DNA of 64,000 nt from Bacillota bacterium (GCA_023421075.1 JAEZUM010000082.1:36694-100693); one strand, 5' to 3'. Counted from the first letter of the stretch, positions 51,078 to 60,690 are shown. Numbers and translations: made by a program. The notes: generated by a model from the sequence alone, not told the origin.

Positions 51078-51767
51078 CTAGACTTTAAACCGATAACCCA
51101 CACCCCATATGGTTTCGATGTATTGTGGCTTTGATGTGTTGTACTCAATCTTCTCCCGGATCTTCTTAATGTGTACCGTAACCGTAGCGATATCGCCTAC
51201 TGATTCCATATCCCAGATCTCCCGAAAGAGTTCATCCTTGGTGTATACCCGATTGGGATTCTGTGCTAAGAAGGTAAGAAGGTCGAATTCCTTGGTGGTG
51301 AATATTTTCTCCTCCCCATTCAAGAACACCCGTCGTGCTGTCTTATCTATCTTAAGTCCACGAATTTCAATCATTTCGTTTTCCTTCACACCGGAGCCGA
51401 TCAATCTCTCATATCTGGCCAGATGGGCTTTTACTCTTGCCACAAGCTCACTGGGGCTGAAGGGCTTTGTCATATAATCATCCGCACCTAATCCAAGACC
51501 GCGAATTTTATCGATATCATCCCTCTTAGCAGATACCATAATAATCGGGATATTCTTAACTTCACGTATTTTTTTGCAAATTTCAAAACCATCCACTCCG
51601 GGTAACATAAGATCAAGAATTACTAAATCATAATCCGTAGTCAGAGCTCTTCTGACACCGACATCTCCACTGGTCTCGACCTCAACTTCAAATCCACTTA
51701 ATTCAAGATAATCCTTCTCCAGTTCCGCTATTGCTACTTCATCTTCAACAATTAACAGTCTACTCAT
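51078..51767 (-). CDS. OmpR/PhoB family response regulator
   Basis: The 229-residue protein has a receiver domain (acceptor Asp in DLVILDLMLPGVDG, about residue 51; KPFSP about 100) and a winged-helix domain (FTTKEFDLLTFLAQNP, ending WGVGYRFK). AAAGGAG lies 8 bases before the ATG at 51767. An extended -10 TGCTATACT (51805-51813, minus strand) lies between it and the preceding kinase gene, so it may be expressed on its own. Downstream ArsR gene follows closely. Confidence 0.93.
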   Translation of the reverse strand: MSRLLIVEDEVAIAELEKDYLELSGFEVEVETSGDVGVRRALTTDYDLVILDLMLPGVDGFEICKKIREVKNIPIIMVSAKRDDIDKIRGLGLGADDYMTKPFSPSELVARVKAHLARYERLIGSGVKENEMIEIRGLKIDKTARRVFLNGEEKIFTTKEFDLLTFLAQNPNRVYTKDELFREIWDMESVGDIATVTVHIKKIREKIEYNTSKPQYIETIWGVGYRFKV

Positions 51768-51843
51768 CGTTAAACTCCTTTCGATCAAGGTACCTTCTAA
51801 ATAAAGTATAGCACGTATTCTTAAAAAATGAACCTTCTTTGCC

Positions 51844-53331
51844 TCATTTTATATTTCCTTCAATCTTTCGCAGGGTAAAGAGAATTGTAGTACCGATACC
51901 CATCTCACTGACAGCCCAGATTTTACCCGAATGATCCTCGATAATCTTCTTAGAGATCGCAAGCCCCAGACCACTGCCGCCCTTTTTTGAATTTCTGGAG
52001 GCATCTGCCCGATAGAAACGATCGAAAATATACGGTATATCAGGCTTCGGTATTCCGATTCCGTTGTCCTCAATCTCAATCTGAATATATGCACCAATAT
52101 CATGCACTCGAAATTGCAGAACCCCTTTGGGTTTATCCATGTATTTCACTGCATTCCCAACGATATTATTGATGACACGTTTCAGCTGCTCGGCATCGGC
52201 GACCACCTTTACCTCATGGTTCAGTTCATTATAATATTGTATCTCAATATTCTTAACCTCCAGATCAAGACCGATTTCCTCGATACAGTCATCAAAGTAC
52301 TCTCGAATACTGATTTCCTTGAAGGTATAGGGAATTGAGTTGCAGTCGATTTTCGTATAAAAAGCAAGCTCATCCACCAGAATTGCCATGTCATTTGCCT
52401 TACTCAGAATCGTCTGAATATATTTCTCCTGCTTCTCCGGTGATCCTGCCACACCGTCAATCAAGCCTTCCGCATAACCCTGGATGGCTGTCAGCGGTGT
52501 CTTTAGATCATGAGAAATATTACTGATCAGCTCCTTGATGTCCTCCTCATATTTGATACGGTTATCAATCAGCTCCTTCAATCGGATACGCATCTCCTCA
52601 AAGTCCTCACAGAGCTGCCCGATCTCATCCTCGGTATCGGACTGTACCGAATAATCAAGATCGCCATCCTTAATCTGGCTCATACCAATTCGCAGAACAT
52701 TCAAGGGTCTCAGAATACCTCGATAGATCCAAAGCATTAAGATCAACGCGGTAAAAATCAAGATAAACAAAAAGGATATCATCGTCTGAGAAAGCAACGC
52801 TTTAATCTGGGGAACCAACGTATTCAAATCAGTAATAACAAATATGGTTCCTTCTGATCCGTCGGAAAAATAAAAATCCTGTGATTTCACCAGAAAGGGT
52901 TGCTTACCGCCGACATACATACCTCCATCGACATCCGTACTGTATTCACCGAATTTTTGCAAATAACTCCTAATATCCTTAAGCATAATATCGTTGCCTG
53001 AAAAAATAAACTTGTCCCCTTTTCGCACTGCGATAAAGGAGTATTTATCGATAAGCTCATTATTCAGATGAATAATAAATCTCTCATCCTCCAGCTTCTG
53101 AGGCTCCTTCAATGCAGCCAGCTTTATCTCATTATAGATTCCTCTCGTCAGTCGATTTAGGATTTGAACCGGATTCGAAATAATTTGAGCCGTATCAGCT
53201 TCAACATCATAGGATTCCTGTATTGAGTTTGTCTGCATGCTGATAATGGTACCGGCCGCTAAAGAAAGCAGCATAATCGGCATTGCAATCATGATAAAAA
53301 ATGCAGTTAATAGTCTATCCTTGAGTCTCAA
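51844..53331 (-). CDS. Membrane sensor histidine kinase
   Basis: The 495-residue kinase has an N-terminal membrane helix (about 8-30), an outer sensing region of about 130 residues, a second helix (about 180-202), a HAMP segment (about 205-255), the phospho-acceptor His in ISNISHDLKTPLTAIQG (about 277) and the ATPase domain (N box VGNAVKYM, DNGIGIP, GLGLAIS). It starts with TTG, with GGGTGAG upstream. It precedes its cognate regulator with a 76-base gap carrying a second promoter, an order less common than regulator first. Confidence 0.92.
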   Translation of the reverse strand: MRLKDRLLTAFFIMIAMPIMLLSLAAGTIISMQTNSIQESYDVEADTAQIISNPVQILNRLTRGIYNEIKLAALKEPQKLEDERFIIHLNNELIDKYSFIAVRKGDKFIFSGNDIMLKDIRSYLQKFGEYSTDVDGGMYVGGKQPFLVKSQDFYFSDGSEGTIFVITDLNTLVPQIKALLSQTMISFLFILIFTALILMLWIYRGILRPLNVLRIGMSQIKDGDLDYSVQSDTEDEIGQLCEDFEEMRIRLKELIDNRIKYEEDIKELISNISHDLKTPLTAIQGYAEGLIDGVAGSPEKQEKYIQTILSKANDMAILVDELAFYTKIDCNSIPYTFKEISIREYFDDCIEEIGLDLEVKNIEIQYYNELNHEVKVVADAEQLKRVINNIVGNAVKYMDKPKGVLQFRVHDIGAYIQIEIEDNGIGIPKPDIPYIFDRFYRADASRNSKKGGSGLGLAISKKIIEDHSGKIWAVSEMGIGTTILFTLRKIEGNIK

Positions 53332-53469
53332 ACAATCTCACCCATTCTTTCTAATATAGTTCATTATGTTCTTAGTATAGCATGTAAATTTTGAAAATGC
53401 ACAGAAAATTACTCTAACCTTTCTAAAGATTCCATGAAATACGATTATTCAAAGCCTTAATCGCAAAAT

Positions 53470-53531
53470 GAGTGCCATGGTTTTCGCGTCTGTTTCACCG
53501 AATGGGAAATCTCGCGTTGATCATGGCACTC
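53470..53531 (-). terminator. Terminator of metK
   Basis: GAGTGCCATG (53470-53479) pairs with CATGGCACTC (53522-53531) and inner CGCG/CGCG strengthens it; TTTTG follows on the minus strand. It lies just after the metK stop. Confidence 0.65.
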
Positions 53532-53554
53532 TTAGTGTTTAATTATATTAACTA

Positions 53555-54745
53555 TTATGCAAGATATTTCTTGAGATCTTCTGCTTTATCGCATCTCTCC
53601 CAAGGAAGATCCAAATCTAATCTTCCAAAATGTCCATAGGCTGCGGTCTGCTTATAGATCGGCTTACGCAGATCAAGCATCTTAATGATACCTGCAGGAC
53701 GAAGATCAAAATGCTTGCGAATGATTGTTACTAATTCATCATCCGACAGCTTTCCTGTTCCGAAGGTGTCCAGCATGATTGAGGTAGGCTCTGCAACACC
53801 AATTGCATAGGATAACTGAATCTCACAGCGGTCCGCCAGTCCGGCGGCTACGAGATTCTTTGCTACGTAGCGGGCAGCATAGGATGCCGAACGGTCTACC
53901 TTGGTACAGTCCTTACCGGAGAAGGCACCGCCGCCATGTCTTGCATATCCACCGTAAGTATCTACAATAATCTTTCTACCGGTTAAACCACTGTCACCAT
54001 TCGGTCCACCGATTACAAAGCGTCCGGTCGGATTAATGAAGAATTTTGTCTTCTCATCTACCAGTTCTTCCGGAAGAATCGGATCGAGAACAAACTTTTT
54101 AATATCCTTTCGAAGCTGTTCAATGGGTACCTCCTCATTATGCTGAGTGGATAACACGACCGCATTCAGGTGAATCGGCTTACCATTATCATCATACTCT
54201 ACCGTAACCTGAGACTTACCATCGGGACGAAGATATTTCAGGGTTCCTTCTTTTCTGATCTTCGTTAGCTGCTTCGTCAGCTTGTGAGCGAGGGAAATTG
54301 GATAAGGCATATATTCTTCTGTCTCGTTGGTTGCAAAACCAAACATCATACCCTGGTCGCCGGCACCAATCTTTGCGAACTCCTCGTCCTCAGCGATATG
54401 CTCCTTCACTTCAAGTGCGGTATCCACACCCATTGCAATATCCTTGGACTGCTCATCAAGTGCCACGATCACACCACAGGTATTCGCATCAAACCCATAT
54501 TCGGAATGATCATAACCAATTCCACGTATGGTGTCACGAACTATTTTCTGAATATCTACATAGCCTTCCGTTGTGATCTCACCCATTACTAAAACTAAAC
54601 CGGTGGTAATTGCTGTCTCACATGCCACTCTACTCATTGGATCCTGTTCCAACAATGCATCCAGAACCGCATCTGAAATCTGATCACAGATCTTGTCCGG
54701 ATGTCCTTCGGTTACTGATTCTGAAGTAAATAATCTCTTTTGCAT
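53555..54745 (-). CDS. metK: S-adenosylmethionine synthetase
   Basis: The 396-residue enzyme begins MQKRLFTSESVTEGHPDKI and has the family signatures GAGDQGMMFGFA (about 118-129), GGGAFSGKDCTKVDRS (P-loop-like, about 265) and CEIQLSYAIG. It makes SAM from methionine and ATP. The start at 54745 (GGAGG 5 bases before) matches the family N-terminus; a longer open frame to 54805 overlaps the riboswitch. Expression is governed by an S-box leader upstream, so SAM itself represses it. Confidence 0.97.
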   Translation of the reverse strand: MQKRLFTSESVTEGHPDKICDQISDAVLDALLEQDPMSRVACETAITTGLVLVMGEITTEGYVDIQKIVRDTIRGIGYDHSEYGFDANTCGVIVALDEQSKDIAMGVDTALEVKEHIAEDEEFAKIGAGDQGMMFGFATNETEEYMPYPISLAHKLTKQLTKIRKEGTLKYLRPDGKSQVTVEYDDNGKPIHLNAVVLSTQHNEEVPIEQLRKDIKKFVLDPILPEELVDEKTKFFINPTGRFVIGGPNGDSGLTGRKIIVDTYGGYARHGGGAFSGKDCTKVDRSASYAARYVAKNLVAAGLADRCEIQLSYAIGVAEPTSIMLDTFGTGKLSDDELVTIIRKHFDLRPAGIIKMLDLRKPIYKQTAAYGHFGRLDLDLPWERCDKAEDLKKYLA

Positions 54746-54768
54746 AATAGCCTCCATTCTTAAAAAGG

Positions 54769-54915
54769 AAAAAAATAAGCCCGCAATATGCGGACTTGAT
54801 ACCAAAGTTAATCAAATCCTCTTATTGTTCGATTACTCGCTCAGGTTGGCACCTTCCAGTTATGGGGTTGCCGTGACTTCATAGAGCCTTTACTCTCCGT
54901 CACTCTGAATAAGAG
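54769..54915 (-). ncRNA. SAM-I (S-box) riboswitch of metK
   Basis: The aptamer (54915 to 54819) has P1 CTCTTATT/AATAAGAG, the GAGTGACGGAGAG segment, GGCTC then ATGAAGTCACGGCAACC and GGTGCCAACCTGAGCGA, the conserved core of the S-box class. A terminator follows (AAGTCCGCA...TTGCGGGCTT at 54777-54797, then seven T). SAM binding ends transcription before metK. Confidence 0.93.
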
Positions 54916-54954
54916 AAATGTTATCATTCAATTTTTTTGTAGTCTTGTATGATT

Positions 54955-54983
54955 AGGATATAACGAAAGCTACAACTAGTCAA
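54955..54983 (-). promoter_or_regulatory. Promoter of the S-box/metK unit
   Basis: TTGACT (54978-54983) and TATCCT (54955-54960) on the minus strand with 17 bases between. Confidence 0.65.
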
Positions 54984-55164
54984 GGGTTTTTTTTGGAAAT
55001 GGTAGCAATAAATGGTGTATTTTTCTCGAATTATGTCGTATGCTGCTTTTTTATTTGACTTTATGAAGCAATATTTCTATACTGAATATAGTACAAGTTT
55101 TTTTAATATAATGATGGACCGAAAGGAGACATAAACTCCGCGTTTCTTGCGGATCATACGAATG

Positions 55165-56247
55165 ATGAAAAGCAGAAAAATTTCTTTGTCCCAGGCAGTA
55201 CCCGGAATGGTGGCCGCTTCCGATTTGTTCTCAAAGGATGGGTTGCTTATCATGAATAAGGACACTATCCTGACCGATAAAATAATTACAAGACTAGAAT
55301 TTTACTCTGTATTGGAACTAGACATCAACATAATCACCTCGACAGAAGATGCCACGGTTATATTGGCTTGTGATACCTATTATGAGAAGCTGCGAAAAAG
55401 TGAATCCTTTAAGGCCTTCCAGATGGCTTATCAACAAGCGATTGACGGGATAAAGCATTCCTTTGAGGATATTGTTACCCGTAAGAGTGCGGTTGATACT
55501 GACATTCTTTTGGCTGACGCCCGTAAGATCCTGAGTCAGAGCAGCTCCGGCATGGAAATCATTAATATGCTTCAATGCATCCGTAATTATGATGATGCCA
55601 CCTTTGTACATTCCTTGAATGTTGCCTTAATCTGCAATATCATCGGAAAATGGCTTCATTTTACTCCGGAGGATTTGGATACCATCACACTCTGCGGACT
55701 GCTGCACGATATCGGTAAATTATTAATTCCCTCCGAGATCATTCTCAAACCGGCTAAGCTGACCAAGGAGGAATACACCAAGATAAAAACGCATTCCTAT
55801 TTGGGATTCGAGCTCCTCAAAAATACAATGCTCGATTCCAGAGTTAAGAAGGCTGCTTTGTTGCATCATGAACGCTGTGACGGAAGCGGTTATCCCTTTG
55901 CTTACCAGAGTGATCGAATCGATTCCTTTTCTAAACTGGTCGCAATTGCCGATGTCTACGATGCCATGGCCAGCCCGAGAGTTTATCGCGGTCCGTTATC
56001 TCCTTTTGAGGTTATGTCTATCATTGAGTCCGAGGGTTATAAGAAATACGATCCTAAGTACTTAATTACCTTTATGCAGAGTATTGCAGAATCCTATATA
56101 AGGAATAACGTAAGACTTAGTAATAATCAGATTGGTGAAGTGGTGTTCATTAATCACTCCGAATTATCCCGTCCGGTTATTCGGGTAGATAATCAATTTA
56201 TCGATTTATCCAAGCAAAGAAATATAAATATTGTCTCCTTAGCTTAA
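55165..56247 (+). CDS. HD-GYP domain phosphodiesterase, second paralog
   Basis: The 360-residue protein has an N-terminal region similar to that of the protein at 17008 (ISLSQAVPGMVAASDLF versus IRTDQAETGMKVASDIY) and a full HD-GYP domain: LLHDIGKLLIPSEI, THSYLGFE, LHHERCDGSGYPF and IADVYDAMASP. It should degrade cyclic di-GMP or similar. The start is uncertain: by alignment with the paralog I choose 55165 (55162 is adjacent), but the only good ribosome site (AAAGGAGA, about 55122) is some 35 bases upstream with a small hairpin between. Confidence 0.9.
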   Translation: MKSRKISLSQAVPGMVAASDLFSKDGLLIMNKDTILTDKIITRLEFYSVLELDINIITSTEDATVILACDTYYEKLRKSESFKAFQMAYQQAIDGIKHSFEDIVTRKSAVDTDILLADARKILSQSSSGMEIINMLQCIRNYDDATFVHSLNVALICNIIGKWLHFTPEDLDTITLCGLLHDIGKLLIPSEIILKPAKLTKEEYTKIKTHSYLGFELLKNTMLDSRVKKAALLHHERCDGSGYPFAYQSDRIDSFSKLVAIADVYDAMASPRVYRGPLSPFEVMSIIESEGYKKYDPKYLITFMQSIAESYIRNNVRLSNNQIGEVVFINHSELSRPVIRVDNQFIDLSKQRNINIVSLA

Positions 56248-56279
56248 ACATATCGAGTGGCGGTTACGGTCACACAAAT

Positions 56280-56331
56280 AAGGCTATGTGAAATAATAAT
56301 TCTTAATAAAATTATTATTTCACATAGCCTT
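56280..56331. terminator. Bidirectional terminator between HD-GYP gene and murA
   Basis: A perfect 21-bp stem (AAGGCTATGTG... with complement, arms 56280-56300 and 56311-56331) with a 10-base loop. It can serve both convergent genes. Confidence 0.85.
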
Positions 56332-56353
56332 CTATCGTCTGTCCAAATAAATA

Positions 56354-57652
56354 TCAACCAACCTTAAGCTTAAACTTCTTAATTGCCTTCATATCGGTAG
56401 AATCTACCTTAATCATCGCTGCGCCAAGTTGCTGCATCTTATTCTCGAACTTCTCATATCCTCGTTCAATATATTCGATGTTCTCAACAATCGTGTAACC
56501 CTCTGCCATGAGTCCTGCCATTACAAGTGCAACCCCGCCACGAAGATCCGGAGCACAAACACTGGCACCGGTCAATCGGTCAACACCTTCAATAATTGCA
56601 GTATTACCCTCAACCTTGATGGATGCTCCCATACGTGTCAGCTCATCTACATATTTAAAACGATTCTCGAAAATACTCTCGGTTACAATACTGGTTCCTT
56701 TGGAGATCGCGAGCAACGTTGTCATCTGCGGTTGCATATCGGTAAGAAAGCCTGGATATACTAAGGTCTTAACATGGGAATTTCCTAATTTACCATCTGC
56801 TTTCACACGAACCATGTCATCAAACTCTTCGACCTGTGCACCAATTTCCAATAGCTTTGCAGTAAAGGCCTCTAAATGCTTCGGTATAACATTCTTAATC
56901 AGAATGTCTCCTTTGGTAGCTGCAGCAGCAAACATAAAGGTTCCTGCTTCAATCTGATCCGGAATGATGGAATATTCGCTTCCATGAAGCTTCGGAACAC
57001 CTTTAATACGAATGATATCCGTACCGGCTCCTTTGATATTCGCACCCATACTGTTTAAGAAGTTTGCCACATCTACAACATGCGGCTCCTTCGCAGAGTT
57101 TTCCAGGATCGTAAGTCCGTCAGCCATAACGGCCGCCATCATAACATTAATGGTTGCACCGACACTGGAGCAGTCAAAATAAATATGCGCTCCCTTTAAC
57201 TCCTCGGCATCCGCACAGATCAATCCGTGCTCAATTTTAACCTCTGCACCAAGAGCCTCAAAGCCCTTGATATGCTGTTCAATCGGTCGGCTTCCAATAT
57301 TACAGCCTCCGGGTAAGGCTACCTTACCACCTTTGTACTTCCCAAGCAATGCACCTACCAGATAGTAGGAGGCTCTTATCTTTCTCACATAATCAAAATC
57401 TACATCAACGGTATTAATCTTACTTCCATTAATCGTAATGGTATTTCTGTTGATCCGGTTGACCTTGGCACCAATGTCTTCAATCGCCTGTAATAGAACG
57501 TCAATATCTTTTATGTCGGGTACATTTTCTATTTTAACAGTTTCGTCAGTCATAACAGCTGCAGCGATGATTCCCAAGGCTGCATTCTTATAACCACTGA
57601 TTGTTACCTCACCAATGAGCGGCTTTCCGCCTTTCATAATATACTGCTCCAT
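56354..57652 (-). CDS. murA: UDP-GlcNAc 1-carboxyvinyltransferase
   Basis: The 432-residue enzyme has the MurA landmarks: GYKNAALGIIAAA (substrate Lys-Asn near residue 20), the loop GGCNIGSRPIEQHI with the phosphoenolpyruvate-reactive Cys (about 115), and DIIRIKG, PDQIEAGTFM, QPQMTTLLAI. It makes the first committed peptidoglycan precursor. The start at 57652 has GAGGTG just upstream; an ATG four codons earlier lacks one. Firmicutes often have two MurA copies; which one this is cannot be told. Confidence 0.95.
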   Translation of the reverse strand: MEQYIMKGGKPLIGEVTISGYKNAALGIIAAAVMTDETVKIENVPDIKDIDVLLQAIEDIGAKVNRINRNTITINGSKINTVDVDFDYVRKIRASYYLVGALLGKYKGGKVALPGGCNIGSRPIEQHIKGFEALGAEVKIEHGLICADAEELKGAHIYFDCSSVGATINVMMAAVMADGLTILENSAKEPHVVDVANFLNSMGANIKGAGTDIIRIKGVPKLHGSEYSIIPDQIEAGTFMFAAAATKGDILIKNVIPKHLEAFTAKLLEIGAQVEEFDDMVRVKADGKLGNSHVKTLVYPGFLTDMQPQMTTLLAISKGTSIVTESIFENRFKYVDELTRMGASIKVEGNTAIIEGVDRLTGASVCAPDLRGGVALVMAGLMAEGYTIVENIEYIERGYEKFENKMQQLGAAMIKVDSTDMKAIKKFKLKVG

Positions 57653-57740
57653 TGCACACCTCATATTTTATCGAACTTAAGTTTGTTAATTTTGCATATA
57701 AAATGCATGAATATTTTGTTAAATATTTATCGCCACTTTG

Positions 57741-57768
57741 ATTATACCACAAAGTCTTGTTTTGTAAA
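57741..57768 (-). promoter_or_regulatory. Promoter of murA
   Basis: TTTACA (57763-57768) and TATAAT (57741-57746) on the minus strand, 16 bases apart. Confidence 0.6.
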
Positions 57769-58034
57769 TTGTTTTTTCAAAAAAGCAAATTTACTTTTAT
57801 TGCAGGATTCCCTATAAATATTCATTCCCATCATCCATCATACATCTTCCATACACCTCCAATCGAAGTAACCTTGCGTGTGCATTTCAAATTTCTATAC
57901 TTATATTGTAAGACAGAAACGCACATATATTCCTAAAAAGCAATGATTATCTTAAGGAAAATACCCTTTAATTTACCTAAATCTCATGATTTTTACATTA
58001 TTTTACACATTTTTTTCAAAATATTCCTAAGTAG
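57769..58034. other. Intergenic stretch between divergent promoters
   Basis: About 260 bases with no frame, repeat or clear structure. AT-rich. The flanking murA and SbsA-like genes are divergent. Confidence 0.4.
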
Positions 58035-58062
58035 TTGAAGTTTCATTATTTTATGCTATAAT
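58035..58062 (+). promoter_or_regulatory. Promoter of the Ig-like gene
   Basis: TTGAAG (58035-58040), 16 bases, TATAAT (58057-58062) with an extended TGC. About 65 bases before the start. Confidence 0.65.
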
Positions 58063-58127
58063 GTATTTAACAATGGGACTTTTGTAGCATTTACTTAAAT
58101 TTTTTATATATAATGGAGATGAGTACT

Positions 58128-58469
58128 ATGGCCAATAATTTTATCACAATTGAATCGGTAGAAGGCAGTGTAAAAAACCGCGTTAAACAAAGTTTAAAAT
58201 TTAAAACCGGTAGCTTTGTTTGGAAAATCAAGTTTACTGCTCCCTTAAACCCTGCTACCGTGAATAACCGTAACCTCTACGTTACTTCCATGAATCTGAC
58301 ACCCTTGCCTACCAATATACGTTATGATTCTGTAGGTAATTGCATTGAGATTGAACCGTTGGCACCTTATGCAAAGAACGAATCCTACTTGCTTCACGTG
58401 ACAACTAATGTAAAGTCGAAGAAGGGACAAAAGCTTCCGAATGATATTACAATCCAATTTAAGGTTTGA
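58128..58469 (+). CDS. SbsA Ig-like domain protein
   Basis: A 113-residue protein made of a single Ig-like (SbsA/Big5) domain: SFVWKIKFTAPLNPATVNN, NCIEIEPLAPYAKNESYLLHV and KSKKGQKLPNDITIQFKV. It has no signal peptide, which is odd for a domain normally found in surface proteins. The start at 58128 follows GGAGATG; the ATG at 58113 has no site. Its last 11 bases overlap the end of the convergent gene at 58459. Confidence 0.75.
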   Translation: MANNFITIESVEGSVKNRVKQSLKFKTGSFVWKIKFTAPLNPATVNNRNLYVTSMNLTPLPTNIRYDSVGNCIEIEPLAPYAKNESYLLHVTTNVKSKKGQKLPNDITIQFKV

Positions 58470-60294
58470 TCATTAAGTCTTCCGAAAGTATCGTTAATAC
58501 CTCTACGTCTCTAAGTCTGCCCTGCGAAGCAAGGCTTGATAATTGCTTTCCGGTTCGGATATCAGCTGCATCCATCGCTGACTGCATCAGATTATATATT
58601 TGCTCAAGATGCATATGCGGCTCAGATTGTTTTACAATCTGATTGATCTTATGAATCAAAATCGGTTCCGCTTTTTTATTGATTCGATAATCCTTTTGCC
58701 TCAGACACGCATAAGCAAACCCCACTAAATCATCCGTTGTATACCCCGGCAGATGAATCCGATTCTTAAATAAATCCATTAACTGCGGACACTCTCTAAA
58801 CAGCTTGTTGATATTTTTCTTATTCTCTTCGAATATTACAGCAATATTTCCCTTTAGGATACGGCACAATTCCAGAAGACCATCTATGGTTTCTCTTTTA
58901 AGATCACTTGCATTTTCCACCACAAGACAGCAATCCTTCAGGGTATCTCTTTTTGTCATAATATCGATAGAATTCAATTTATCCGCTTTGATTTTAGCAA
59001 TTCTAGAAGACTTAAGCTTCCCTGTCTTATAAAGAAACATCGTGATATCCTTTGCCAGTGTTGTCTTTCCGGATCCATCGGCTCCGGTTATCAGAAGCTG
59101 CACTGTCTTTGTATGTACGTCAAGAATTCCTTCCAGGCTCTTTACAAGCTGTTTTTTTATGGATTTGACATGTAAGAAATTTCCAAATATTTCTTCCGGA
59201 TTTATCTCTAGCTCTCCGGCGATCTGCTTGAGCTTCTTATCCTCCTCGTCCATCTCCTCTTCTTCCAACAACTGATAGAGCGCTTCCTCGACCTCTTGCT
59301 CTGCTATCTCTCGCTCAGAGCTTGTATATTGCATGGGAAAAGGCTCCGGCTGCGATACATCCGCTTCTTCCTCCAATTGCTCACCCTCGCCAGGAATTTC
59401 TTCCTCTTCCGGATTTTCATCTACCATCGTTATTTCCCCGCCGTCTGCATGCTCTTCGGGGTCAAGATAATCCTCGGTCTCCGAATTATCTTCGCCCTCC
59501 TCAATAAGAATATCCTGAATATCCTTCTTAAGGTCATTCTCGAAGTCCTCTGCTTCCTCTTCGATACTGAAATCCGCTGATGTATAGGATTCCTCATCCT
59601 CCTCCATCGTATCTGACGACTTCAAGTCCTCTTCACCCTGCCGGATCTCCTCCGCATGTGCCAATCTTCCGGTATCCTCCATAGCACGGCGCTTCAGCTC
59701 TTCCATAATCATTTCCTTATCTGTCTCTCCCGAATAATAAGAGCGTAAAAGCTTTGCTTTCTCTACAAAGGTACCTTCCCCAAACCACAATATAATATCA
59801 GAGCATTCCTGAATACATTCTTTCTCCATTCCTGCCTTATAATAGGTCTTCGCCAGCTCGTAAGCCCACTTTTCCATATATTCAGTGTTCTTTAGCGTCA
59901 CCAGGGTCTCAATCAGTGTCTCGTAAGCTTCCCCCTTCAATTTATCAATCTTATATTGAAAGATATACTTATAAAAATCCTTAGAAGCCAGCTTCTCATA
60001 CTCCTTAAGGTATCGCTCGGCTTCCTCCGGCTTCTGGAGCTTGATATATAAATCAACCAGCTGAAACAAGGATTTTCTGGATTTGGTTTTTTCGTATATT
60101 CTAAGATAAAGCTGTACAGCTTCTTCATATCTTTCGTTTTCGGCATAGACCTCTGCTATTAAGCTAAGGTCAGACATGTTCTTAATTTTCTTGATATCCA
60201 TTGTATCAAGAACCTTTTGAGCAGACGAGGAATCGCCCTCTTCCATACGTCTTCTCATCTCTTCTATCTTTACAATGTTTTCATAGCTACCCAT
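58459..60294 (-). CDS. TPR protein with P-loop ATPase domain
   Basis: The 611-residue protein has helical TPR-like repeats at the N-terminus (about 20-170: YEEAVQLYLRIYEKTKSRKSL), a very acidic, low-complexity middle (about 225-340) and an ATPase-like domain (about 370-600) with P-loop LLITGADGSGKTTLAKDI (about 402). The later LPGYTTDDLVGFAYACL resembles the AAA lid of CbbX/SpoVK-type proteins. Walker B is weak (CCLVVENASD). No named family is assigned. An AAAGGAGG site precedes the ATG. It converges with the Ig-like gene, overlapping by 11 bases. Confidence 0.75.
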   Translation of the reverse strand: MGSYENIVKIEEMRRRMEEGDSSSAQKVLDTMDIKKIKNMSDLSLIAEVYAENERYEEAVQLYLRIYEKTKSRKSLFQLVDLYIKLQKPEEAERYLKEYEKLASKDFYKYIFQYKIDKLKGEAYETLIETLVTLKNTEYMEKWAYELAKTYYKAGMEKECIQECSDIILWFGEGTFVEKAKLLRSYYSGETDKEMIMEELKRRAMEDTGRLAHAEEIRQGEEDLKSSDTMEEDEESYTSADFSIEEEAEDFENDLKKDIQDILIEEGEDNSETEDYLDPEEHADGGEITMVDENPEEEEIPGEGEQLEEEADVSQPEPFPMQYTSSEREIAEQEVEEALYQLLEEEEMDEEDKKLKQIAGELEINPEEIFGNFLHVKSIKKQLVKSLEGILDVHTKTVQLLITGADGSGKTTLAKDITMFLYKTGKLKSSRIAKIKADKLNSIDIMTKRDTLKDCCLVVENASDLKRETIDGLLELCRILKGNIAVIFEENKKNINKLFRECPQLMDLFKNRIHLPGYTTDDLVGFAYACLRQKDYRINKKAEPILIHKINQIVKQSEPHMHLEQIYNLMQSAMDAADIRTGKQLSSLASQGRLRDVEVLTILSEDLMIKP

Positions 60295-60424
60295 GTTGAA
60301 CCTCCTTTGTATTATTCATCCCTCAATACAACCGCTTCAGGTTTCTTCTCTTCTTATAATACTACCATTTGTCTCCTGTTTAGACAAGTATAAACAGCTG
60401 GAAGAAACAAAATAGGACAAGTGC

Positions 60425-60636
60425 TTGTTACTATTCTCACCTCAGTCAAAGATGATAATATGAGTCCGACCAATGTTTCCGAAATCGGAGACGCTTCCGC
60501 TTAGTTGCATTACGTAGCGGCACATAAGGTTCTAAATAACAGAACCTAAGTGCCGACGAATGCAAATACTTCGATTTGAAAATCATTGATCGAACTCATT
60601 TGACTATATTTCGTAATGAGGTGTGAACAGTAACAA
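60425..60636. repeat. 140-bp structured repeat, copy 2, with terminal inverted repeats
   Basis: The core 60460-60599 is the inverted copy of 9357-9496 (6 differences in 140, no indels). Here the element is longer: TTGTTACTATTCTCACCTCA (60425-60444) is inverted-repeated at 60617-60636 with two mismatches. One difference pair between copies is compensatory: CGGTAC/GTACCG in copy 1 becomes CGGCAC/GTGCCG here, keeping the stem. Confidence 0.85.
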
Positions 60637-60656
60637 GAGCGTTGGGGCTCATGAAA

Positions 60657-60690
60657 AGGGCTGTTTTAAGCTTATGCTTAAAGCAGCCCT
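60657..60690 (-). terminator. Terminator of the small transcript
   Basis: A 15-bp stem (AGGGCTGTTTTAAGC with one mismatch to its complement) and a 4-base loop, followed by TTTTCATG on the minus strand. Confidence 0.75.

Noticed and set aside
54284..54592. Plus-strand frames opposite metK
   Set aside because: Antisense shadows of a highly conserved gene.
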